Assembly (NCBI GenBank): GCA_019973155.2 | Contig: BPQB01000016.1 | Span: forward strand, 434,001-498,000 | Reading direction: 5' to 3' | Length of the DNA stretch: 64,000 nucleotides | Origin: Phanerochaete sordida | Lineage: Eukaryota > Basidiomycota > Agaricomycetes > Polyporales > Phanerochaetaceae | In this document: piece after piece, positions 34,532 to 45,972 of the stretch | Layout of the letters: the number at the start of each line of letters is the position of its first letter | Position numbering within the stretch: position 1 is the first letter of the stretch | The notes under the pieces: model-generated | What the model was told of the DNA's origin: nothing | The model's database searches: none | What the model saw: only the letters and a program-made list of their open reading frames with translations | Made by a program: the position numbers and the translations under genes

Positions 34532-35823
34532 ATGACCTTCGCCACAATCGTTCCCAGGCTCCCCGCCGAGCTCACCGACATGGTCATCGACCACCTCTGG
34601 GACTCCAAGCCCGCGCTCGCCGCCGCGTCGCTCGTCGCGCGCGCGTGGCTCCCGCGCAGCCGCGTGCACAAGTTCGCCCAGGTCTGCGTCGAGAGCGACT
34701 TTGCGGGCCTGCGCACCACGCTGCAGCACACGCCGCTCCTGCGCCCGTACATCCGCACGCTCGTCCTGCGCGGCCCCGACGCGTACAGCGACGCCGCCAC
34801 GGACGACGACGCCGCCGCGCCCGACGCCCCGCGCGCCGTGCTCGCGCCCGTGCTCCTCGCCGAGCTGCTCCAGCTCCTCCCGCGCCTGCACACCCTGCAC
34901 CTGCACCGGCTCTCGCTGCACGCGCCGCCAGCGCACACCACCGCGCTCCCCGGCTTCGCGCTGCACCGCCTCGCGCGGCTCGCGCTCGTCGGCGTCGGCG
35001 GCCCGCACGACACCGCGGGCGACGTGCTGCGCGTGCTCGCGCTCTTCGCCGACATCGGCAGCCTGCACCTCGAGGGCCTCGCGCACGCGCCCGCGCCCGC
35101 GCCCCCCGCGCACTGGGCGTGCGACCGCCGCGTGCGCGTCGGAGCCGTGAAGATCGAGAACGCGCCGACGGACACGTGCCTCGAGCTCCTCCGCGCGGCG
35201 GGCGCGCCGCGTGCGCTGCGCGCGCTCGAGGCGGAGGTCGCGGACGGCGAGGACGCGGCGGCGCTCGCGCGGCTGCTCGCGGAGGCGGGCCCGGCCGTCG
35301 AGCACGTCGCGGTCGACCTCGCGCACTGTTTCCGGCCGGCGCACGACGCGGAGGACCCCGCGGACGTGTTCCTGCCTGGTGAGTCCTCATGCTATCGACG
35401 CCAATTGTGATGGGCTGACGCGCACCCGAAGCCCCGCAGGCGATCGCGGACACGCTCGGCGCCGGCCTCGCGCTGTGCACGGGCCTGCGGCGCGCGGCGT
35501 TCGTGGTGCCCGCGGACGAGCCCGACGCGGACGCGTGGGCGTGCCTCGTGCACGCTTTGAAGCGTGTGCCGGCGGCGACGCCTGAGCTCGAGGTGCGGCT
35601 CTCGGCAGAGAGCTGGGAGGAGCAGGTCCCGCTCGAACGGCTGGGCCTCGCGTGGGACGAGCTGCGCGACGTCCTGCGGCGCTTCACGGCCCTGCGCGCG
35701 GTCACGGTCGGCCTGGCGGACGACAGCCCGTGGGCGCTCGAGGCGGAGGACGCGGAGTATGTGCAGCGGCAGTTGGATGTGTTGGCGGAGAGGGGTGTGC
35801 TGCATGTTGAGGTGGGGTTTTAG
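34532..35823 (+). CDS. F-box-like / leucine-rich hypothetical protein
   Basis: Two exons, 34532-35378 and 35432-35823, give 412 aa. The N-terminus (L-P-A-E-L-T-D-M-V-I-D-H-L-W then L-A-A-A-S-L-V-A-R-A-W) is an F-box-like start typical of basidiomycete F-box proteins. The rest is Leu/Ala-rich with loosely repeated L-x-x-L-x-L units, as in LRR-type substrate receptors. It may act in SCF ubiquitin ligases, but this is inferred from the N-terminus only. The intron uses an AAG acceptor ending at 35431. The nearby CAG at 35439 would shift the frame. Confidence 0.72.
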
Positions 35824-37270
35824 GTCGTTGGGAGCATCATGGACCATGCGTCGTATTACCTGCAATATCATTGTACTCCTAGAGCTGCTGACATCAGGAC
35901 ATTGTATTCGTACATTTGTATACCAGCTGTAGATTATGATACCCTCGATACCTTTGGATGCGCCGAGTATTGGCATCACTGTGGTCATGTCCTCCTTTGA
36001 GTTGGAGTCCGCGATGTGTGAAGTCCTTGCTGAAAGATAATGCGTCAGTCAATGTTCACATCCGCTCATCGTTAACTCACTTACTACGGAATATACGTTG
36101 CATGCAATGAGTTTCGCTGTGACCATATACAAGCGTCGTACCCTTGCTCACTTGTGTATCCTGGAAGAGGTGTACAACTAAAGCGTCAGGATTATCGGGA
36201 TTCAAGCAATGTAACCTCAGGAATTGTAGGAATCAGGGTCCTTCTTTGAGCCTTGCCATAGTGGTCGTGACGCATGTGTAGCGTCAATGCAGCTTCGGCG
36301 CGGCTTCCCAGCGTTTGGGAAGTAATGCCCTTTTCTCTCCTCTGAAGTACGAGTAGTTCACAGGTGAAAGCAGCATGGACGAACACGTAGAGATGTGCCG
36401 TACCCACGAGACGTACGCGGGCGTCGCGGAGAGAATCCTTACGAAGAAGTCGCCCACACGCATGAACGCTTGGCCATCTGCTCGAGTCAAGCGTGGCGCG
36501 ACTGAGCAGTCGGGACTGCATGGTCCTCCCGGCGCCATGAGCGGGAGCCGCATGCACGTCCGTGTGTGGGGTGCAGCTGGGCCTGATCATCGTGTGCAGC
36601 GTGCAGCTGCCGCGATTGGGCCGCAGGGCCTCGTGGCCTGCGTCCAGCAGTCGTGCGGGCCTATCGCGCTTGATCAACGTTCGAGCGGCGAATCCAGGGC
36701 GGAGAAGGCGCGAGGTAAAAGGCAAACGGGGACGCTGTCGTGCGCGCTGAGGCGGGCAGCTGGGCTGTTCTGCCGCCGCATCAAGCTTTCGAGAGAATCT
36801 GTGTAGATTTTCCGCGTTGTCGAGATGGCACAGAGTATTCTGGGCGAAGGAAGGCGCAGAGAAGGCATGGGAACCTGGGTCTGGCGTGTCGCTCCGGCCC
36901 TGGAGGACCGCGGCTGTGCAGCTTCTCGCATAGAGATCTCCGCTGCGGCAGGGTGGATGTCCGTCCGCACCGCGTGCATCGAACGAGCGGCGACGCATGC
37001 TGCAGCGGCGTGCACGGCCTGCACGAGGACGGCGACGGCGAGGAGCAACACAGGACCTGCCGGATTGGGCGACGGAAAGCGAAGCCACGTGGCGGGCATT
37101 TTGTTGCCCTCATGGTTGCGCTGCCGCGAGCCTCATAATTGGCCCTCGACCCATCCGAACATCTCCTCCCGTCCTCGTCCTCGACTCACCCACAGCCGGG
37201 CCTGCACACCACGTACGTCGCCCCCTCGTCGTTCCTGCCGCCGCGCTCACGCCCTGCGACGCCGCCCAGC
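35824..37270. other. Intergenic region upstream of dynein light chain
   Basis: About 1.4 kb. A minus-strand frame at 36674-37099 begins with an ATG and a hydrophobic run (G-P-V-L-L-L-A-V-A-V-L-V), so a small secreted or membrane gene is conceivable. No further support exists, and the 298-codon minus frame over 36192-37088 lacks an ATG start. I call no gene. Confidence 0.4.
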
Positions 37271-37713
37271 ATGTCCTCCGTCTCACACGCCATGTCCGAG
37301 AAGCTCGACGCCCCGACGTCGTCCGAGCCGTCCGTCGTGAACGGCACGGGCCCCAAGGCCGTCATCAAGAACGTCGACATGAGCGAGGAGATGCAGCAGG
37401 AGGCCGTCGACGTCGCGTCCGTCGCGCTCGAGAAGTACAACATCGAGAAGGACATCGCCGCCCAGATCAAGAAGGAGTTCGACCGACGCCACGGCCCGAC
37501 CTGGCACGTCGTCGTCGGCAAGAACTTTGGCAGCTACGTCACACACGGTGCGTCCGCTGCCCCCGCCGTGCACCGCGCCGCGTCCCCTCGCTGGGCGCGC
37601 GCACGCTGGCGCACGCCGCCGCGCACCCGCCCGCTGACACGTTGCCCGCAGAGACAAAGCACTTCATCTACTTCTACATCGGCCAGCTCGCGATCCTCAT
37701 CTGGAAGTCATAA
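37271..37713 (+). CDS. Dynein light chain LC8 type
   Basis: Two exons, 37271-37547 and 37652-37713, give 112 aa. The LC8 core is unmistakable: [40 protein letters not shown], then after the intron [12 protein letters not shown]. It is a homodimeric hub that binds the dynein intermediate chain and other linear motifs. A second in-frame ATG at 37292 may be the real start, since shorter fungal forms begin M-S-E-K-L. Confidence 0.95.
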
Positions 37714-38887
37714 ACACCGCCCCCGCATACCCTCGCAACCGACACCGTATAATCGCCATGCTGCGCCATCTCTCCGTGGCCTTTCTTATCTCATAATGGA
37801 CGTCCTTAACCATTCGCTCTGATTACCGTGGCTCAAGTTTGTACATTCATCTTCGCGCATCGACTATTCAATCCAATTCGACTCGGGAAACCTCATCTGT
37901 GCTCTGAGCGCGTCGGCCTAAGAGTGCTCCCGCTGCGCAGCTTCGTGTTGGAGTCTCCTTGCCTGCCGTCCCTGCTGACCTTGCCACAGAGCGCACAAGG
38001 AGCAGGAGCAAACGGTCACCTCGTTGCCGTTTCACATTCTGTGCGTACTTCGTACGTCTGCAGCATGTCAAGAGCGTCCTCGCATCACGGGACCCTCGGC
38101 AACGATTACAGCCAGATTTCATTGGATGCGATAGTGAGTAGTTTGTGCCGCTAGTCAGAACCGCCATGCTCACGGTCAAGTCACAGCAGCCACCAAGCCT
38201 CCGTGCTACTCCAGCTCGTTGTGCCTGCGTCACGGCCAGAGAGATATCTGTTCAGCGGTGAGACTTGCCACGCCACCGCTTGCCGTACAAGCGGAACATC
38301 CACGACACCGTTCGTATACTCCATCGCACGGCCGGGAGAGCGTCAGACGGGCGCAACGGCAACCTTAGCATAACCACATGCCAGCGCCGCGGTCGCCATG
38401 TCGTCCGCGGGTCGCAGCCCGCCCGAGGAGAGCTGCACCGCGGAGCGGGTCGGGGCCGTGAGCGTCATCAAAGACCTTGGCCGAACGCGCTGCTGCCGAT
38501 GGCAACAGCGCGATAGCACCGCGCACAGAATGTCATCGGGCAGCGTATCCGCGTAGAGAGCTGTGGACGGTGATGGGGAGCGCGGGCGGCGCGAGGAGAA
38601 CCGGGGAGCCTGTGGAAGGCCCTTTGGGGGCGGTCTGTGGTGGTTGGAGAAGGCGGGGTGTTCGTTGGCTATAGCCGACTGGTGCTCAGACGAGAGCCAT
38701 GTAATAACAGAGTAGTGGTCTGTTCTGCAGTAATTTGCGAATGCGTTGCTTGCTCTTCTGGAGTATTGACCAAGCCTTCACCGTTTCCCGTGCCAGCAAG
38801 AATCGCGGCATGCATCTGCGCGGCCCCAAAGCAATGAGATACAGCACCTAGATAGCAGACACACATCCCAGCCCCGCCCCGCCCCCA
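37714..38887. other. Intergenic region, no gene seen
   Basis: About 1.2 kb between the dynein light chain and the first Dabb gene, which ends at 38888. Only short, compositionally biased frames are present. Confidence 0.5.
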
Positions 38888-39510
38888 CTACACTGTCCGC
38901 ACGTGCAGCTCGTCGCTGGGCCGCCGCCTGCGCGCGCGGGCGCGCCGCGCAAAATCGCCGCTCTCGAAGTCGAACACGAGCGCGTCCGCGACCTTCTCCG
39001 CGATGGACGCCTTGAACGCCTGGTGCGCGGGGTCCGCGTCGAGGTAGTAGTCGCGCTCGGCCGCGCTGCGGAACGTCAGCACGAACGCGTGCTGCCCGCG
39101 CGTCAGCGCACCGCTTGAGCTTCAGGGAGAGGCAGGGGGACAGGCGCACCTCCATGCCGTGCGTGCGCCCCTCGGGCGAGGAGTTCGCCCCGCCGTCGGC
39201 CGCCTGCACGTACCGCGCGCCGCCGGGCAGGCGGCACGCGTCCTGGAGCGCGAGGAACGCGGTCGCGACGTGCTGCCGCGTCTCTGCGGAGACGTCTGGC
39301 GCGTACTGGAAGAGGACGATGTGCACGACCGCGCCGCTGCCGGGGGCGTCAGCAATGCCCCACGGCGACAAAGGGGGAGGCGTACCGCGGCGGCGGGTAG
39401 AGCGCGGGGGAGCGCGGCAGGAGGGTCGTGTAGAGCAGGCAGACGGTCGTAAGCGCGGTGAAGGCGAAGCCGAGGCGGAGCGCGAAGGGCGAGCTGAGCA
39501 GCGCCGACAT
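38888..39510 (-). CDS. Dabb stress-response A/B-barrel protein, copy 1
   Basis: Three exons, 39510-39386, 39336-39150 and 39091-38888, give 171 aa. Exon 1 encodes a hydrophobic N-terminal segment (L-G-F-A-F-T-A-L-T-T-V-C-L-L-Y-T-T-L-L), a probable membrane anchor or signal. The remainder is a Dabb ferredoxin-like barrel: V-H-I-V-L-F-Q-Y, R-D-Y-Y-L-D-A-D-P-A-H, and F-D-F-E-S-G-D-F. The tail is Arg-rich. Family members include heat-stable and antifungal plant proteins and small cyclases, and the activity here is unknown. Exon 2 (187 nt) has exactly the length and phase of exon 2 in copy 2. Confidence 0.85.
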
Positions 39511-39805
39511 GCCGCTGGTCGTGAGCGGGGAAATTCGTGAAATATTAGCTTAAATAGCTCGTCGTCGCGGGACCCGCCAGGGTCGTCGTCGTAGTCTGTG
39601 AGGGCGCGGAAAGGGTGGCACACGCGAGGCCCATGCGAGCGGTGGGCATGAGGCAACCGCCATCGTGGGAAGAACGCAAACTTCACGGCACGCCCGAGTT
39701 CGAGAACGACGAAGGTATTAGGCATTAAAAGGGGTATTAAACACAGAAGACTAGGCTGGAGGTATTATAGGGGTGTATACGATAGCATATATGCATCCAA
39801 GCAGG

Positions 39806-40910
39806 CTAGTCCAACGAGTCTAGAGAAGCAGCCAACCCGGGGCTCGCAGCAGCGGGTTGCTCGAGGCTGAACCACTGCGGTATGAGGGTCCAGACGTGCT
39901 TGCGGGCCTTCGCGACGCACTCCGCGAGGTCCTCCTTGCAGGCCGAACAGATCTTGAGTCCGCAGCGGCGCACGCCGTCGGTGAAGTCCGTGCGCGAGAG
40001 CATCTCGACGGTCTGGTTGAGCGTGAAGAGCGGGTCCGCGTCGCGCCCGTGCGTGATGCCGCCGACGGCGCGCAGGACGTTGAGCATGACGTAGTACGTC
40101 GACTCGCGGCACACGCGCCCCGCGTCGTGGTGCTTGTTGTTGCACTGCGCCGCGATCGGCCGGTTCGTGAGCTCCGCCTCGATGAACGCAGACAGGAACC
40201 GCTGCCCGGCCTCGCGCCCCAGCAGGACGGCCTTGAGCTCGTGCCGCTCGAGGTAGACTACCGAGCGGTCTTCTTTTGGAGGGACGCCGCCGAGGGCAGG
40301 TACAGGGGCGCCAGAAATGATGCGGCGAGGGCCGTAGCGAGAGAGGTCGTAGTATGCAGAGGGCAGCAGGTGGGTGAGGTCGAGATCGTTGGCAAGTGAG
40401 ATGACCAGAGTAGGGTGGGCACAAGTGTCGCGGGGAGAGTACGACTGGTTCTTGTCGATAGCAGCCTTCTCGCGGGCATCCCATCCGTCGAGGTCCGAAG
40501 GCCAGTCCGTGTCGAGGTGAATGAGGCAGCGCTGCCTGAGGTGATCTATGAGGTACTTCGAGGAGAGGCGCAGAACTGCGGCAATGATAGGGAAGTTCTT
40601 GGCCACGGACTTCTCGAAGTAACTGCGAGGTATCAGAGGCTGAGAGAAGCTCAGACAGCGGGGAGACTCACAGTCCGTCGTACAGCGCCATCAGCAGGTG
40701 CAACACCTCCTCGGGAGGGTCGTGCAGGGTGACGGAGGGGACACCATCCCACTGCTCCTGCTCGGCGGGCTGAGGGATGGAGAAGAGGTCGCGGAAGACT
40801 TCCGAGTGTCGCTCGAGTTGCCCGCGATGGACTTTGAACGCGGTGAGACCCGCGATTATAACAACGTTGCCGTCCACAAACCAGAAGCTGGACTTCACCA
40901 TGTCGGCCAT
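39806..40910 (-). CDS. BTB/POZ-domain protein, copy 1
   Basis: Two exons, 40910-40672 and 40622-39806, give 351 aa. The BTB fold occupies the N-terminal 110 residues or so: F-W-F-V-D-G-N-V-V-I-I, F-K-V-H-R-G-Q-L, S-E-V-F-R-D-L-F, and L-L-M-A-L-Y-D-G-L. A helical region follows (V-L-R-L-S-S-K-Y-L-I-D-H-L), and the C-terminal half contains paired cysteines (C-S-A-C-K-E-D-L). This is the common basidiomycete BTB type, presumed to dimerise or to bind Cullin3-like partners. No substrate can be named. Confidence 0.88.
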
Positions 40911-41888
40911 GGAATTAGATATGGGATGTCGGGGAGCGAAAGCGTCGAGAGCACCGAAAGCGTCGAAAGCGAGATGGCGAGCGAGTCGAGAGCGAGTTAC
41001 CAGACAGAGGATCGTTCCAAGGTGAGTTCTTGTAGGTCCACCACCCTAGCAACGCTGACCGTGCATAGGGGCTGTAGGAAGGCAGCCGTAAGTGCCGGTC
41101 GTAGCAACCCCCGACGGGAACGTAGGAAGCAGGCTGGCGGGAGGCAGACGGCGGAGATCAAGCTTCTTGTCCCTTGGATTGGGGACATGCTGTCAAAAAT
41201 GGTAGCATTGAGGCTGACGAGCATGGTGCTTCGGGAAGAAGTCGTGTGACGAGGAGCAGAGTCCGATGCCAGCCTCCTGCCGCGGGGGCCCAGAACGAGG
41301 CGGTCAGAGAGTCGCGGGCTGGCGGCCGATCTGCGAGACCGGCATTTCGAGTGAGCAGAAACGAGCACAGCAGAGATGGGGCTGACGAGCAAGGCTAGAC
41401 TCCACGGTGAGGGCGACCGAGATGGTGGTGGAAGAGAAAGAGGTTTGCATGGCGCTTGCTGCCCGAGCTCGTCCTTCGTACATCTCGGCCCGAGCACACC
41501 GAGAAAGGCAAGGCTGGTCCCCGTGCTTCTTGGTCTTGACTACCATCTCGTCTTCGTGAACTGACATACGGTGGGCATATATTGGCGGTTTCTCTTCGAT
41601 GACCTAACCTCGCAAGGTGTTGCACGAGCAGGCTGTCCACTTCGCTCTTTGGCCTTGGACTCAGGATCATAGAGCTCTTGGACGGACTTCCACGCAGTGG
41701 TGACTGTACCACGTTGGGTACGCTCGTATATGCTGACCTACACCGAATAATAGCGGCACAAACTTCTGCTCCAACGACCTTGGTCTCTGTCACGCCTGAC
41801 CATTGAGGTGTGTGGGGACTGCGATAAGGCTACGTCCTCAGCTCAGCTCTCTCTCAGGCACGGCCTAGGCAATGCACTTAATGAGAGA
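40911..41888. other. Axis of BTB inverted duplication
   Basis: About 980 bp between two divergent BTB genes. It must contain both promoters. Frames present on either strand show no family motifs, and no TATA box is obvious. Confidence 0.5.
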
Positions 41889-43111
41889 ATGTCAACACAC
41901 GAAACTGTTCATGACATCTTACCCGTACCACCCAACGGCATCACTTGCCATACGAGCTTATGGTTCGTCGACGGCTCCGTCATAATCCAAGCCGAGACCA
42001 CGCTCTTTCGCGTACACATGTCGCAGCTCTCGCGGCACAGTTTGTTCTTCCGAGACCTTTTCTCGCTTCCTCAGCCCTCGCACCTCCAAGACGCGCAAAC
42101 CGACGAGCTCGTTCCCGACGCAGAGCACGGCACGCCGTTCGCTGGGAGCGCCCAACGGTGCATGGACGGGTGCCCCGTGCTTGAGGTTACCGACACCGCC
42201 GAGGACTTCGCGCACCTCCTCCACGCACTCTACGACGGCGCAACGTTCGGCGATAACGGGCGCGAGGACTACCGCGTCGTGTCGGGCATCCTCCGCCTCG
42301 CGACGAAGTATATCATCGACAAGCTTCGCATGCGGGCACTCGAACACCTTGCCGTCGCCTGGCCGACGACATTGAAGCGATGGGACGCGAGAGAAGACGT
42401 CGCGCGCGCGTTCGAGAGCGAGACAGGACAGCCTCGCGGGCTTCGATACCCGTCGCCCATAGTGAGTCGTTCCCACAACTCTGTGTATGCATCGCTGATG
42501 TATCGCAGGACGTGATAACGCTCGCGCAGGAAGTCAGCGCCCTCGACCTACTCCCCGCCGCGTTCTACGACCTCTCGCGGTACCACTTCTCGCAGATCTT
42601 CGAGCCGGAGCAGGAGAGCGTGCGCGCCGTGCTGGCCTGCCTCAACCCGCAGCGGCAGCTCGCAGTCGGGGACCTCCAGCGGCTCGCGCTCGGCAAGGAG
42701 GCCTCCGCACAGGCAGTGCCCGCGCTCATCCAGTCGATGAGCACACAAGCGCAGCGCTCCTTCCCGGCGTACGACCACCCGCGCCCGTCGTACGGCGCGC
42801 CGCCTGCGCGTGGTGGCTACGGCGCCGGCTACGCAGGGCACGACCGGCGGCGGTCGGCGGGGCAGGGCGTGTGCGTGTCAAGCGCGGCGTGCCGCAAGGA
42901 CTTCGCAGAGCTCGTCGAGCTCGCGACGCAGCACTACCTGTTCGACCGCGAGCAGGGCTGCGCGGACCCGCTCTACGTCGCGGAGGAGCTCGGGCAGCTC
43001 AAGAGCGCCGAGTTCAGCGAGTGCAAGGCGTGTGCGCGCAGCCTCGAGGCGTGGGCCGTGCGCGAGCGCGACAGGCTCTGGAGGCTGGTGCCGAGCTGGT
43101 TCAGGCTGTGA
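41889..43111 (+). CDS. BTB/POZ-domain protein, copy 2
   Basis: Two exons, 41889-42461 and 42509-43111, give 391 aa. The BTB fold reads L-W-F-V-D-G-S-V-I-I-Q, F-R-V-H-M-S-Q-L, L-F-F-R-D-L-F and L-L-H-A-L-Y-D-G. It is followed by I-L-R-L-A-T-K-Y-I-I-D-K-L. After the intron come A-F-Y-D-L-S-R-Y and a linker rich in Gly, Tyr, Arg and Pro that copy 1 lacks. Two cysteine pairs are followed by a closing W-R-L-V-P-S-W-F-R-L. The ATG at 41889 fits the N-terminus of copy 1, and upstream in-frame codons contain no ATG. Confidence 0.88.
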
Positions 43112-43430
43112 CTGCGATGGAAAAGCCTATGGAGTCTCGTATTAATTTATTTATACCCCAATGCACGCAAATGATTGGAATTTGAGCCCAAAGGGTAGCT
43201 GGCGAAGCGGTTCTCGAGGCACCAGGCAGGGCGCTCACTGAGCTCAAGCCCATTCCTGACCTCGGGGCGCTCTGTCCGAGGACCGGACGGGTCACTGGAT
43301 CTGACGTCGCCCAGGACGATCCTGACAAACCTGGCAATGGTCCAGTCCACGGCATGCGAGAATCCTCAAAGCTTTGCGCTGCATCTTTGAGGAGTATCAG
43401 CGTATCTTGCCTCTTGTCTACAACGTCACG
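43112..43430. other. Spacer between BTB2 and Dabb2
   Basis: About 320 bp with no coding signal. It mirrors the 295-bp spacer between Dabb1 and BTB1. Confidence 0.5.
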
Positions 43431-43934
43431 ATGTCTAACCCAGCTGCAGTTCCCCTGTCTAGCACGGCTCTGCATCCAGAGTGCGTATGCTCGCTAGCGG
43501 ATGCAGTAACCAGCTAAATGAGTGGATCAGGGGCACGATTGTGCACATCGTCCTGTTCCAGTACGGCCCGCAGGTAGCTGCGGAGGCGAAGCAGGACGTC
43601 GCGGCGGCATTCCTTGCGCTCAAGGCGAATGCCCGCCTCCCTGACGGCAGCACATTCATCCAGTCCATCGACGGCGGGACCAACAACTCGCCCGAAGGGC
43701 TTTCGAAAGGTCTTGAGGTGCGATTCTTCTGTCATACTCATCTGAGGGAGCGGCTGACCGACGTGCCTTTAGCACGCATACGTCGTGACCTTCAGGAACA
43801 GGATCGAGCGGGACTACTACCTCGACGAGGAACCAGAGCACCAGGCTTTCAAACGTCTGATTTCAGGGAAGGTGTCCGACGTGACTGTCTTTGACTTTGA
43901 GAGCGGAGATTTTGCTCGGCGGCTGCAGGCGTAA
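43431..43934 (+). CDS. Dabb stress-response A/B-barrel protein, copy 2
   Basis: Three exons, 43431-43480, 43531-43717 and 43773-43934, give 132 aa in phase. Exon 1 (M-S-N-P-A-A-V-P-L) is short and has no hydrophobic anchor, unlike copy 1. An alternative reading through intron 1 from an ATG at 43487 is possible. The 50-bp intron with a GTGCGT donor and CAG acceptor matches the paralogue better. The Dabb domain has V-H-I-V-L-F-Q-Y-G-P, D-Y-Y-L-D-E-E-P-E-H and F-D-F-E-S-G-D-F. It is probably cytosolic. Confidence 0.82.
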
Positions 43935-44332
43935 TCACACTCAAATGAGCTTCTTGTTTCGACCATAGCAGTGCTGGCTCAACCATGTAGTTTTATTTGA
44001 AGCTATCTTTCCTATGTGCTACTGCAGAGGGACGGGCAGAATTTACTGCATATTCGATCTGCATTTGTCGGAAAATTCAGCGCGCCTATGCCACGTGGCC
44101 TCACCCCTGGGAGTTGTGGGTCCAGGTTTGCTCGCCAACTTATCACCGAACCACTCTCATCGACCACTGACATGCCGAGGTAGAACCAGGAAATCAACGT
44201 TGTACAACAAATATCATCGATACCAACCATCTTTTCCGACTTTATTTCGCCAAGAAGCCAGCCAGACGTCATTACTCCAGCTAATAACACTCGAGCTTGC
44301 TTGCTCTTTCACGACGCATCACGACATTCACG
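43935..44332. other. Intergenic spacer
   Basis: About 400 bp holding the promoter of the PX gene. Nothing else is seen. Confidence 0.5.
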
Positions 44333-45066
44333 ATGCCCCTACATGGCGCAGACAGAGCTCGAACGCTGTCATTGAACACCAGCAATGTTCAAGCGGGGTC
44401 GCATTCGCGGCTGGAGAGCGGTAGCTCGCTCTACAGTAGCACTTCCATGATTGAAGTGCTGCCCGACGGCATCGACGTAGAAGAGGAGGCTCGCTTGTAC
44501 GAAGAGCTCTGCGACGTATGTTTACCATCTCCCAGATCATTTTTCTCCGCTAATTTGTGCTCAAGTCACCAGTAGAGCCCGCCTCCGACTCCGAGCTATC
44601 CGGCTCCAACCCGCGCTCGCGGCGGCGCCGGACGCGCCCGGAGTCGCTCTTCTCGCACGAGCCGTCGATCTGGCTGTCGGACAACACGAACAGCCCGACG
44701 TCGCCGACGCCGACGTTCGCGCGCAACGTGCAGATCTCCGGCTGGACGCTCGTCGGCGACCGCAGCAATGCCGGCGCCTACGTTGTCTTCGACTGCGCCA
44801 TCACCCTCAAGGACGGCACCGTCGTGCACGCACACAAGCGCTACAGCGCGTTCGCAGAGCTCGACGCGCTCCTCCGCGAGATGCTCCCCCCGCGCATGCG
44901 CCGCGCCGTGCCCAAGCTCCCGCCGAAGAGCCCGCTGTCGAAGTTCCGCGCGGCGTTCCTCGATAAGCGCAGGCGCGACCTGCAGCACTGGCTCGCCTCG
45001 GTCATTCTGCATCCCGACCTCGGAGGCAGAGAGGTCGTCAGACATTGGGTGATGGAATCGTCATAG
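44333..45066 (+). CDS. PX-domain protein, Ypt35-like
   Basis: Two exons, 44333-44515 and 44566-45066, give 227 aa. The first 110 residues or so are Ser/Thr-rich and probably disordered, with a basic R-R-R-R stretch. The C-terminal 115 residues form a phosphoinositide-binding PX domain: V-Q-I-S-G-W-T-L-V-G, K-R-Y-S-A-F-A-E-L, L-P-P-K-S-P-L-S-K-F-R, and F-L-D-K-R-R-R-D-L-Q-H-W-L. The small size with PX at the C-terminus resembles yeast Ypt35, an endosomal/vacuolar adaptor. The assignment to that subfamily is inferred from architecture. Confidence 0.82.
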
Positions 45067-45972
45067 TCCTCGGGACTGGTATTTGACTATCACTGGTGGC
45101 TGGTATGTAGCATTTTCTGGCCGAATGGACGCGCCTGAATGACATTTCGCATTGCCAGCTTCGCCTACCCGTCACATTGGCTTCGTGTTGTGTCGTTGGT
45201 ATTTTCTTCTTCTATGCATACCTCCTTCGCTCGCCTTCTCCTCGCTTCACATCGTGTTAATTTATTGCTCTTTACGTCGATGGAACACTCAGTGCACCGC
45301 CGTCTGCTATCCCATGGCTACAGGGCGTGAGGCAGCTCATCATATATGTATCGCCTCGGACCAACTACACGTCGAGAGCAGCCCCCGCAGCGCCTGGGCG
45401 CCTGGGGGCGTAGGCCTGTGAGTCTCGTACAATTCGGAGTCTGGTTGGAAGCTAACGAGGCGTAGGTGCACGTAAACTGAGTGTTCTCGTCAGCCTACGA
45501 TTAGCACTGGGCTCCTGCCATCATGCATCATGGTCGAGCCAACGGCTTAGTTGCATGTATTGCTGCTGCTTTCTAAGGCTCATGACTCACGCTAGTGCCT
45601 CGGCGCCAGCATCCGGGCACACGTATCCCATATTGCTACGCTCGGTGACTTCGCCGTCGTGTCACTGTGACCTCGTACTTTTCTACGCGCTGAGACTATT
45701 CCTTGCTGATTGTTGTCATGTTCGTAGGCTTGCCTAGACGAGTTTCGGCGCTCTCTGAAAAGCTTCACAGCGCTAGAAGACCGCGAGGGCTTGACCGAAC
45801 CCTAGATGTTCTGATATCCAGCAGGGTGCCATGCCTGGTAAGCACTGAGATCTGATGCTCGGGGCCGCTCAATGTATCGCTAGCGCTCCCGGCGTGGCGC
45901 TCGGGTGTAGAGCATGTTCGCTGTATATAAACTCTCTTCAACCCGACGAGAGTTTGTCCGCACAAAATTTCC
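45067..45972. other. Intergenic region with P450-2 promoter
   Basis: No gene is seen in about 900 bp. A TATATAA box at 45924-45930 lies 43 bp before the ATG of the second P450, close to the 46-bp spacing found for its paralogue. Confidence 0.55.

Larger units (their letters stand above)
38888..43934. repeat. Head-to-head inverted duplication Dabb-BTB / BTB-Dabb
   Basis: The gene order is Dabb1 (minus), BTB1 (minus), BTB2 (plus), Dabb2 (plus). The two halves mirror each other around the 980-bp spacer at 40911-41888. Both Dabb copies share exon 2 length and phase. Both BTB copies share the W-F-V-D-G start and the D-L-S-R-Y middle region, though intron positions in the BTB pair differ. I infer an inverted duplication of a two-gene unit. 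Confidence 0.75.

Noticed and set aside
33859..35705. Long minus-strand frames (up to 438 codons) opposite the F-box-like gene
   Set aside because: Extremely Arg/Ala-rich with no motifs. The plus-strand two-exon model is phase-consistent and has an F-box-like N-terminus and a TATA box.
36192..37088. 298-codon minus-strand frame
   Set aside because: It opens without an ATG, and its peptide is Arg/Ser/Pro-rich without motifs.
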